Assembly: GCA_030612305.1 (NCBI GenBank)
Contig: JAUWOG010000055.1
Location: 1 to 9,468 of the forward strand
Direction of reading: 5' to 3'
Source of the DNA: Armatimonadota bacterium
GTDB lineage: Bacteria; Armatimonadota; Zipacnadia; Zipacnadales; UBA11051
Length of the DNA: 9,468 nt
The position numbers and the translations under genes were made by a program. Below are positions 1-6,200 of this stretch, piece by piece. Each line of letters starts with the position of its first letter. The first letter of the stretch is position 1. The notes below the pieces were generated by a model. That model worked only from the letters and a program-made list of their open reading frames with translations. It was not told where the DNA came from and made no database searches.

Positions 1-697
1 AACCCTTCGCGCAGAAGAGCAAGTGCACGTCGAGAAGGCTGATTTCGTGGTCGCCAAGCTGGATGACGACCTCGTGGGCGGGTCGCCAACCGGCAGTGAG
101 GCGGACCTCGCGGGAGGAGAGCACCTGCATGGGTGCGGCTCGCTTCCGCCCGGAGGTGACGTCACTAGCAGGGAAGAGCGATGCCCGCCGCAGATAGACG
201 CGGCGACCGTTCAAGCTCACGCACTCGTAGCCGGCAAGGGCCTTGCGGAAGTCCCTGTGATTGGCTTCCTGGGTGAGAAGGATGTCGGGGGCAAGGCGCT
301 CGATGGCACGATCCAGATGGGGCAGGCGCGTGTACTCGTCACGGATGTTCCAGGTGGCGACGATGAGGGTGGCATCTGTCTGCGGGGCGCCCGGGAAGTT
401 GAGACGCAGGCCGACAAAAGCGAAAAGCGTCAGCGGCAACATGAGGAGCGCGATGAGTATGCTGCGGGTGTCCCAGCCGATGAGCGCGGCCAGTAGCGCG
501 ATGGCGACGAGGCCTAACCACATTGTCTGCGGGGCATAGGTGAGGGCGGTCGTCGCCCACCAGGCTTCACCGGGCCAGCGTATCAGCACCCAGCCGAGAA
601 CCAGCAGGGACAGAGAGATGCCCACCGTCCAGCGGGCAAAGCCACGCCGCCAGGCGGCAGTCGTAGTGAGCAGAATCTGTGAGTGAGATGGTGGCAA
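1..697 (-). CDS. Membrane-anchored endonuclease/exonuclease/phosphatase (EEP) family protein, C-terminus cut by window edge
   Basis: Reading the minus strand from a TTG at 697 gives 232 uninterrupted codons to the left edge, so the 3' part is missing. Residues 1-22 are polar. Hydrophobic stretches at about 23-39, 58-73 and 79-97 look like three membrane helices. An EEP fold then begins: ATWNIRDE at 114-121 (the early W-N metal/phosphate-site motif), ILLTQEAN at 139-146 (the Gln-Glu pair whose Glu binds Mg in this superfamily) and LLDVHLL at 221-227 (the conserved His strand). The later GDFN and terminal Asp-His motifs would lie beyond the window. The family hydrolyses phosphodiester or phosphomonoester bonds in nucleic acids, lipids or other substrates; the substrate cannot be told here. 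The three N-terminal helices suggest a membrane protein of the type often labelled EEP family. TTG is chosen because a strong AAGGAG lies 5 nt upstream and no better-placed ATG exists. It is the last visible gene of the minus-strand set, 117 bp after the prepilin peptidase. Confidence 0.82.
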   Translation of the reverse strand, partial: MPPSHSQILLTTTAAWRRGFARWTVGISLSLLVLGWVLIRWPGEAWWATTALTYAPQTMWLGLVAIALLAALIGWDTRSILIALLMLPLTLFAFVGLRLNFPGAPQTDATLIVATWNIRDEYTRLPHLDRAIERLAPDILLTQEANHRDFRKALAGYECVSLNGRRVYLRRASLFPASDVTSGRKRAAPMQVLSSREVRLTAGWRPAHEVVIQLGDHEISLLDVHLLFCAKG

Positions 698-702
698 TGT
701 GA

Positions 703-708
703 CTCCTT
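703..708 (-). promoter_or_regulatory. Ribosome binding site that fixes the TTG start of the EEP gene
   Basis: AAGGAG on the minus strand, five bases before the TTG at 697. It is the strongest Shine-Dalgarno match in the gap and is the main reason for accepting a TTG start. Confidence 0.7.
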
Positions 709-745
709 GTGGCGTGGACCCCCACAGCGTTCCGTGCAGGGCTCC

Positions 746-760
746 AAGGTCCGTGACCTT
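746..760. repeat. Perfect small hairpin in the peptidase-EEP gap
   Basis: AAGGTC, loop CGT, GACCTT: a six-base-pair perfect stem. No T-run follows on either strand, so it is not a typical intrinsic terminator. The rest of the 698-814 gap holds the dispersed repeat at 773-801 and the EEP ribosome binding site. Confidence 0.4.
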
Positions 761-772
761 CAGGGCTTGTTA

Positions 773-801
773 TGCCGGCATGTTGGAAGCCTGCGCCACG
801 G
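773..801 (+). repeat. Dispersed intergenic repeat, copy A (diverged)
   Basis: These 29 bases match 6568-6596 at 23 of 29 positions without gaps. The last 17 bases (785-801, GGAAGCCTGCGCCACGG) differ from 6580-6596 at only two positions. The left end contains the 10-bp palindrome ATGCCGGCAT at 772-781. Both copies lie between co-directional genes, this one between two minus-strand genes and the other between two plus-strand genes. That suggests a dispersed intergenic repeat family rather than coding sequence. Confidence 0.5.
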
Positions 802-814
802 TGAAGGGGCCGGG

Positions 815-1372
815 CTAAGGGAGATAGATGTGGACATAGTACAATGCGGCCAGGCTGCCGAAGAGAATGGGAACCGCATACGGCAAGCGTGCCTGTGGTG
901 CGGCAGTCTCGATGTCAATGGGCACTTTGTGGAGAAGGCGCGAGTAGAGGGAGCGGACGAGGTTGATGAGGCTGGCGCGCAAGTAGCCGCGCCATAGTGC
1001 CACGACAATAGCCAGTACGCCGCCGGCGAGTGCAGTGCCGATGAGCGCGTAGAAGAGAAAGACATAGCCCTGCAAGGCGCCAATGGCGGCGAGGAGCTTG
1101 CTGTCGCCGGCACCGAGGATGCGGCCCAGGATGTTGATGGCAAACCACAAGCCGACACCGAGGACCACGCCAAGGAAACTGCCGAGCAGCCCCTCGACCC
1201 CCCAGCCGCCGATGAGCGTATTCAGCAGGAGGCCGAGGATGACAAAGGGCGCCGTCAGGGCGTTGAATATCTTGCCCCAGCGGATGTCGGTATAGACCGC
1301 CGCGAGCATCACGGCGACAGTCGCGGCGACCGTTATCCATTTGAGCACTTGTGTCGCTTCGGGTGTAAGCAT
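815..1372 (-). CDS. Prepilin peptidase, A24 family (CpaA/TadV-like, no methylase domain)
   Basis: A 185-residue, very hydrophobic protein. Two A24 signature motifs are visible: YTDIRWGKIFN at 27-37 and GAGDSKL at 87-93 (the GxGD motif). The two catalytic aspartates are therefore D29 and D90. The C-terminal RLPYAVPILFG at 162-172 is typical of the family. Hydrophobic segments fall at about 11-27, 40-56, 61-80, 93-128 (probably two helices) and 165-184. The family cleaves the N-terminal leader of type IV or Flp-type prepilins at the inner membrane. The length matches the short CpaA/TadV form, not the bifunctional PilD form, which carries a Zn-binding methylase domain. The frame remains open upstream to an ATG at 1432, but ATG 1372 directly precedes the first polar-hydrophobic transition and the extension (MPLPSAVAVRLPHCYNHRR) has no family character. 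No pilin or assembly ATPase is in the window, so its substrate is unknown. A promoter candidate lies immediately upstream. Confidence 0.88.
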   Translation of the reverse strand: MLTPEATQVLKWITVAATVAVMLAAVYTDIRWGKIFNALTAPFVILGLLLNTLIGGWGVEGLLGSFLGVVLGVGLWFAINILGRILGAGDSKLLAAIGALQGYVFLFYALIGTALAGGVLAIVVALWRGYLRASLINLVRSLYSRLLHKVPIDIETAAPQARLPYAVPILFGSLAALYYVHIYLP

Positions 1373-1384
1373 AAGCCGCCGGTG

Positions 1385-1413
1385 ATTATAGCAGTGAGGG
1401 AGACGGACGGCAA
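1385..1413 (-). promoter_or_regulatory. Sigma70-like promoter candidate for the prepilin peptidase
   Basis: On the minus strand: TTGCCG (1413-1408), a 17-bp spacer, then a perfect TATAAT (1390-1385). Transcription would begin near 1378, only about five bases before the ATG at 1372. This fits the absence of a Shine-Dalgarno sequence there and implies an almost leaderless mRNA. A perfect -10 with a 4/6 -35 at ideal spacing is notable in such GC-rich DNA, but it is untested. Confidence 0.5.
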
Positions 1414-1438
1414 CGGCGGACGGCAAAGGCAACGGCGG
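1409..1438. repeat. 11-bp direct repeat in the ligase-peptidase gap
   Basis: GGCAACGGCGG occurs at 1409-1419 and again at 1428-1438, with a related GACGGCAA stretch between. One copy overlaps the -35 element of the promoter candidate. The rest of the 77-bp gap (1373-1449) shows no hairpin terminator for the ligase gene. Confidence 0.45.
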
Positions 1439-1449
1439 GACAGGTGGGG

Positions 1450-2925
1450 CTAGCCGCCGGCAGGCATGGTGGCAACCGCGTCGTCCTCCTGGGTCTGTGT
1501 GGCCGCCTTGAGCTCGGCGTCCCGCTTGCGGGTGCGGTCGTCGAGGACTCTGGCAAGAATTGCCGCAAATATCCAGAAGTAAATTCCGGAGGCCGCGTCA
1601 TATAGCGCGCCACCGATGAGCAACTGTACCATCATTGAGATCATGGATGCGACCATGGCGGAGAATATGTAATGGTCTCGATCGTCAGGCGCGCCTCGCG
1701 CAGCACGGATGGCCTTGGCAATCAATACACCCAACATCCAGGCCCAGAAGATGAAGCCGGGCAGTCCCATCTCGGTGAGGGCGCGGGCGATCTCGTTTTC
1801 GACCGGCTTGATGTAGCCGCGCTCGAGCGAGCGGCCGCGCAACTCGCCGAAGATGCGGCCGCTGCCGGACCCGGTTGCAAGACCGTATCCCAGTGGATAC
1901 TTGTTGAGGTGGTCCCAGCCTCGCTGAAACGGTATTCGGAGGCGGGTGGCGACGGTCTTCACGGAGACGTGCTCGCGGATTCTATCAGTGCCCGTTTCGG
2001 CGACCGTGGGCAATATCCATCTGAGTGAGACAAGCACCGCGAATGCGATGATGACAATCATGAAAGCTCTGCGGCGCAGGAGCAGCACGAAAACGACCAT
2101 GCCGACGATGAAGCCGAGAAATGCGCCTCGGGTGCCGGAAGACATCATGCCGCCAATAGCAAGCATGGCAACAGCCAGGAAGAAGATGCGCTGTTTCAGT
2201 TGCTTATAGTACATGACAAGGCCGAGAGACAGGAAGGCGGCAATGGCGGAGAAATTAGCGAAGAGAGGCGGGGAATTGAGGATGGATGTAGCGCGCCCGA
2301 CATACCATCTTGCAGCCTCTGCCAGCTCCGGTATCCCCGCGAGGTGCTCGTAACCCATGATGCTCTGGTATATTCCGTAGGCCGCCACGGGTACGGAGGT
2401 ATAGCAGACGAACTTCAGCAGGCGGAGGTGTCCGGCCCTGCCGTTGAGGCAGACGTAGGCGGGGTAGTATATGGGAATCCATAGTATCCAGGTTCGCCAG
2501 CCGGCGAGAGCGAGTCTGATGCTGTGGGTCGAGGGCGCGGTTATCATCGCCGTGGTATATGCGGTGAAAAGCACGAAGGGTGCCGAGATGGTCTGATTGA
2601 ACCAACTGAAATCGCGGTCCCGCAGGCTGATGTAGAGGAAGCGGACCACGATGAACGTCAACTGTATGTCCTTGACAATCAGGGTGAAAAACGACGGGGA
2701 CATGGTCTTGTAGATGCCCTCGACGAGGCCGAGGAAGAGCAGTGCGTAAATCGAGAACTCCAGCGACATCATGCTGCCGACAAAGCCGGCGACGACCATT
2801 ATGCCCATGATGCTCTGCCAGACACTGCCGCTGACGCCGAGGACAAGCAGGCCGACGGCGGCGCCGATGCCGGCGGTCAGCGAGAAGATGAGGATAGTCG
2901 TGTTGACAAGGCGGCGTATGTTCAT
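1450..2925 (-). CDS. O-antigen ligase / polymerase-like membrane protein (Wzy_C superfamily)
   Basis: A 491-residue polytopic protein with about twelve hydrophobic segments (roughly 11-31, 36-54, 57-70, 80-100, 115-130, 143-160, 172-190, 222-240, 247-283, 285-305, 388-405, 420-460). A long hydrophilic loop at about 306-387 matches the large periplasmic loop of WaaL/Wzy_C proteins. Visible signatures are SSGTRGAFLG at 262-271, LGYGLATGSGSG at 345-356 and ENEIARALTEMGLPGF at 376-391, which follow the family pattern of Gly-rich loop then Asn/Glu-rich helix then Gly turn. The canonical H-N pair appears here as E-N (E376, N377). Members transfer lipid-linked glycans to an acceptor or polymerise them in the periplasm; ligase and polymerase cannot be separated by sequence. 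The tail after about 462 is charged and cytoplasmic. ATG 2925 is chosen for its AGAGGT six bases upstream. The frame continues to an ATG at 3018, but that 31-residue extension is encoded by an 18-bp tandem repeat. Confidence 0.85.
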   Translation of the reverse strand: MNIRRLVNTTILIFSLTAGIGAAVGLLVLGVSGSVWQSIMGIMVVAGFVGSMMSLEFSIYALLFLGLVEGIYKTMSPSFFTLIVKDIQLTFIVVRFLYISLRDRDFSWFNQTISAPFVLFTAYTTAMITAPSTHSIRLALAGWRTWILWIPIYYPAYVCLNGRAGHLRLLKFVCYTSVPVAAYGIYQSIMGYEHLAGIPELAEAARWYVGRATSILNSPPLFANFSAIAAFLSLGLVMYYKQLKQRIFFLAVAMLAIGGMMSSGTRGAFLGFIVGMVVFVLLLRRRAFMIVIIAFAVLVSLRWILPTVAETGTDRIREHVSVKTVATRLRIPFQRGWDHLNKYPLGYGLATGSGSGRIFGELRGRSLERGYIKPVENEIARALTEMGLPGFIFWAWMLGVLIAKAIRAARGAPDDRDHYIFSAMVASMISMMVQLLIGGALYDAASGIYFWIFAAILARVLDDRTRKRDAELKAATQTQEDDAVATMPAGG

Positions 2926-2931
2926 GAATGT

Positions 2932-2937
2932 ACCTCT
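2932..2937 (-). promoter_or_regulatory. Ribosome binding site deciding the ligase start
   Basis: AGAGGT on the minus strand, six bases before ATG 2925. It supports this start over the in-frame ATG at 3018, which has no Shine-Dalgarno sequence. Confidence 0.65.
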
Positions 2938-2949
2938 GAATGGCTGAGC

Positions 2950-3021
2950 GAGGATGCTTCGCATCCCGGGCATGTTTCTCATGCCGGGCGTGCTTCGCCT
3001 GTCGGACATGCTTCGCATGTC
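2950..3021. repeat. Tandem array of four 18-bp palindromic units
   Basis: Units at 2950-2967, 2968-2985, 2986-3003 and 3004-3021 share the plus-strand pattern GGGCATGCTTCGCATGTC. Loop centres fall at 2959, 2977, 2995 and 3013, exactly 18 bp apart. Unit 1 folds as GGATGC-TTC-GCATCC, unit 2 as GGCATG-TTTCT-CATGCC and unit 4 as GACATGC-TTC-GCATGTC. Unit 3 is decayed (GGCG-TGCTT-CGCC remains). In units 1 and 4 the two arms match perfectly although the arm bases differ between them (GGATGC against GACATGC), so arm changes appear compensated. The array lies between the promoter candidate and the ligase start, so it would form most of the ligase mRNA leader. In the ligase frame it reads as a six-residue repeat (MRSMSD, RRSTPG, MRNMPG). 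Confidence 0.75.
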
Positions 3022-3027
3022 TTAAGC

Positions 3028-3047
3028 ATTTTAGCACATTCGGTGCT
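3028..3047 (-). promoter_or_regulatory. Extended -10 promoter candidate for the ligase with overlapping inverted repeat
   Basis: On the minus strand TGCTAAAAT (3036-3028) is an extended -10 (TGn plus TAAAAT). No good -35 is present, as is common for extended -10 promoters. Transcription would start near 3021, so the leader to ATG 2925 would be about 96 nt and consist almost wholly of the hairpin array. The inverted repeat AGCAC-N5-GTGCT (3033-3047) overlaps the TGn and the start of the -10, a position suited to a repressor operator. Promoter function is inferred from motif only. Confidence 0.4.
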
Positions 3048-3079
3048 GCAATGAACATTCCCGAAAGCGGGGAGAGGGA

Positions 3080-3259
3080 ATGAGCGGATGGAGGGGTGCG
3101 GACTCCGGCTCCACGTGGGGCTGTGGGGTTGGGGTGAAAGTGTCCGGAGTCAAAAAGAGGAAGAAGGGATGCGCTGAGAGAAAGGTATCGCGCCAGGCCC
3201 GAGGTCTTTGCCGCAAGAGAGAAGCCCGTTCTGCGCGATCAGGGGAGCAACGGACATGA
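3080..3259 (+). CDS. Doubtful 59-residue basic ORF coupled to the export gene
   Basis: ATG 3080 opens a 60-codon frame that ends at TGA 3257-3259, overlapping ATG 3256 of the export gene as ATGA. A GGAG lies five bases before the start (3071-3074). The product is rich in Gly, Ser, Arg and Lys, with a VSGVKKRKKG segment at 21-30 and no hydrophobic helix. I recognise no family. Third-position GC is lower than in the neighbouring genes, and a 60-codon open frame is easy to get by chance in this DNA, so it may be only leader sequence. In its favour are the ribosome site and the exact ATGA junction. Confidence 0.22.
   Translation: MSGWRGADSGSTWGCGVGVKVSGVKKRKKGCAERKVSRQARGLCRKREARSARSGEQRT
3101..3151. 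repeat. Inverted repeat with nested palindrome in the divergent region
   Basis: GACTCCGG (3101-3108) is perfectly complementary to CCGGAGTC (3144-3151) across a 35-base interval. Inside lies the perfect 8-bp palindrome CCACGTGG (3111-3118), extendable with a wobble to GGCTCCACGTGGGGCT. The plus strand continues CAAAAAG, so there is no U-run in either direction and a terminator is unlikely. A regulator site or a folded leader of the export gene is possible. No convincing plus-strand -35/-10 pair was found in 3022-3255. Confidence 0.45.
3241..3247 (+). promoter_or_regulatory. Ribosome binding site for the polysaccharide export gene
   Basis: AGGGGAG eight bases upstream of ATG 3256. It decides the start against the in-frame ATG at 3208, which would add 16 polar residues before the signal peptide and lacks a comparable site. 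Confidence 0.7.
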
Positions 3260-6200
3260 GGACGATTATGGCAGTCATTGTCGTGCCGGCGCTATTGTGG
3301 CTGGGCTCTGTATGCCCGGCGCAAGTGACAACAGGCCAGGAGACCGCGCAACCACCGGTTGGCGCGGAGGCAAGCATTCATTGGGCCGACTTGCCGGCGG
3401 CAATGCTGGATTACATCATCAAGCCGCGGGATGTGTTGGATGTCGTGCTCTGGCGGGCTAAGGACATACTGGTCAACTCGCGGGTGACGGTATCGGACGC
3501 CGGCACGATCACTCTGCCGCAGATCGGTGAGCTAGTCGTGGGCGGCAAGACAGTGGAGGGCGCGCGCCACATACTGAGAGGCGCGTATCAGCCACTGTAT
3601 CCGGGAGCGACGCTGCTGGTGATGGTCGGCGGCGTAGGAGAGGGGGCGCAACTGCTTGCGCCGGAGCAGGTGAGCGACGTTCGCGCCGTCATCCCAGACC
3701 GACTGGTGCGGCCTGCAGACGGCATCGTAGTCCGGTGCTGGAGCGGGGACAAGGAATTCGTCCACATGGCGACCATTATTTCCGCCGAGGGCACGATGGC
3801 GCTGCCGCCGTTCGGAACGATCCAGGCGACGCAGTTCACGATCGGCCAACTGCAGGACTATCTGAGCAAGCGGTACCAGGTTATCTATTCGCGCAGCGCG
3901 GTGGAAGTGCGGCTGCTCTCGGTCGAGGACATGGCGCTGTGGGGCAAATACATTGAAGGCCCGGCGCAGATTGCGCCCGAGGCGCTCTATCCGCCGGATG
4001 TTGATGCCGGGGTGTTCTTCGCCGCACTGCCGCGCTTTGGGCTGAGCTTGTTCGAGCGGGCGGCGAAGGAAGAGGCTGTCGCACGCTACACGCGATCGCT
4101 GCCACCCAGGCCGAGCGGGCTGAGAGCGGGAGCTGTCGAGCTTCTGGCAAGCGTCCCGGTGCCGTCGGATTACCTGCTGGGGCCGGGCGATGAGTTGGCG
4201 ATCCGCTCGTGGACGGGTGCGATCGAGCACTATGCGGATACGGCGGTGGTCTCGCAAGAGGGGACAGTCTATATTGAGCTGCTGGGAGAGCTGGCGGCCG
4301 GCGGCGTGACGCTTGCCGAGTTCCGGCAGATCATCAGGCAGCGGTTCGCCGGGTTCTACCAGGATGCGCAAGTGACTGTGACGATGGCGCGGATCCGGAC
4401 GATTGATGTGTATCTGACCGGCGATGTGCATCGTCCGGGGCGCTATACGCTGACGGGCACGGCGACAGTGTTCAGCGCGCTGTACGGTGCCGGCGGGCCG
4501 TCGGAGATCGGGAGCCTGCGGAATATCATGCTGCTGCGGGGTAAGGAGGCGGCGCGTCAGATTGATTTGTATGAGTATCTGCTGGCCGGCGAGCGGGGGG
4601 CCGATGCTGCGCTGGAGCCGGGCGACACCATCTTCGTCAGACCGATGCGCGATGTCATCGGCATCGCCGGGCAGGTAAGACGCCCGGCACGCTATGAGAC
4701 CGCGCCGGATACGTCACTGGCGAAGGCCATCGAGATGAGCGGCGCACTGCAGGCGGCAGGCTATGCGCCGAATGTCGAAGTATGGCGGGTGGCCAGACAC
4801 GCCAACCGCCACGTCATCAATGTGGACCTGGAGGAAGCCGGCGACAAGTTCATGCTTCAGGACGGCGACCTGGTGCTGGTGCGGCCCGTGGTCGAGCGTC
4901 CGGCCAATGCGGTGGAGCTGATCGGCGCGGTGAAGAGGCCCGGTATCTATGAGGTGGGGGAGAAGGGTCTGACACTCAGCGAGCTTCTGAACAGGGCGCA
5001 GGGCCCCGAAGATACCGCGTATGTGGAGCAGGGGTCGGTGTGGCGACTGAATGAGGACAACGTCTATGAGATGCACAGCTTCAATGTGAAGCTGGCGATG
5101 GCGGGAGATGCGCAACACAGCTTCGGGCTGATGGCGAATGATAAGGTCTTCGTCTATGAGAAGGAGGAGGTGCTGCAGCCGCAGCAGGTGATTGCGAGTG
5201 GCTCGGTGGGGAATCCGGGGATGTTCACGTGGGTGGCAGGGATGCGCGTGAGCGACCTGCTGCTGCAGGCGCGCGGGGCGCTGCCGAATGCGTACGTCGA
5301 GCGTGCGGAGTTGTTGCGTATCCGGCCCGACAAGCGGCCGCAACTGATTGCAGTGAGCCTGGCAGCGATCCTGGCGGGGGACAAGGCGGCTGATACGGTT
5401 CTACAGGCGGGCGACCGGCTCACAGTCTATGACCGGCTGGAACGCGAGGACGCAGCGACGATAAGCGTGTCCGGGTTCGTGAACAAGCCGGCTGAATACC
5501 CCCTCTATGAGGGCCTGCGGGTGAGTGACGCGATCTATCTGGCCGGCGGGCTGCGGCCCGAGGCTGCCGACACGGTCACCTACTCGAAGGGCAACAGCAC
5601 CAACGAGACAGAGACGCTGCGCCTGAGACTGAGCAGAAACGGCAAGGAGTTCGTAGTCGAGCCGGATATCACGCTGGGTGACTACGACCATGTGGCCGTG
5701 CAGGGGAGCGGTGAGATCATCGTCAAGCCGCGTGTGGCCGCGATAGAGGGCCGAGTGAAGAAGCCCGGGGTGTACACGCTGCGCTACACCGAGGAGGAGC
5801 CGGAGACGGTGTATAAGCTGCTGCAGAAGGCCGGCGGGCCGGCTGAGGACGCCAACCCGAACGGCATCATCGTCTATCGGCAGTTGCAGGCCATGGTTCC
5901 GGAGCGTCAGAGCAGTAACGTCGCGGATGTCATGCGGACGTTCAACCGGGAGATATCCTGGAAGACTACCGACCCGCGCATGTTGACGCAGACCGATAAA
6001 GAGGGGGCAGTCGGAGGCCAGATCGGCGCGCAACTCGCCAGTGTCTTCGGAGAGGGCAGCGCCATCTCGATAGTCACGCCGCCGCGTCCGCTGGATGTCA
6101 ACCAGTGGGCGCAAGCGATTCCAGTGGACGGGCAGGCGCTCATCCGGACTAAAGGCCAGGAGGGCGATGTGGAACTCGAGGATGGAGACATCGTGGTGGT

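Noticed and set aside
23..496. 157-codon plus-strand frame at the left edge
   Set aside because: Antisense to the EEP gene, whose W-N, Q-E and V-H motifs are clear.
2926..3018. Longer ligase start at ATG 3018
   Set aside because: No ribosome site, and the added residues are encoded by the tandem repeat. It remains possible only as a leaderless start, since transcription could begin near 3021.
2950..3021. CRISPR array
   Set aside because: The units are contiguous 18-bp palindromes with no spacers and no cas genes nearby.
2255..3058. 267-codon minus-strand frame through the hairpin array
   Set aside because: His/Arg-rich product shifted relative to the ligase; its apparent repeat is only the 18-bp DNA array read in another frame.
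3060..3255. Riboswitch (such as cyclic di-GMP type) in the export gene leader
   Set aside because: I could not find the conserved core of any riboswitch class I know; only simple inverted repeats are visible.
3532..4431. 299-codon minus-strand open frame opposite the export gene
   Set aside because: Arg/His-rich shadow of the SLBB frame with no family features; the plus frame has clear domains throughout.
5401..6114. 237-codon minus-strand open frame inside the export gene
   Set aside because: Antisense shadow in GC-rich coding DNA, overlapping well-supported SLBB units.
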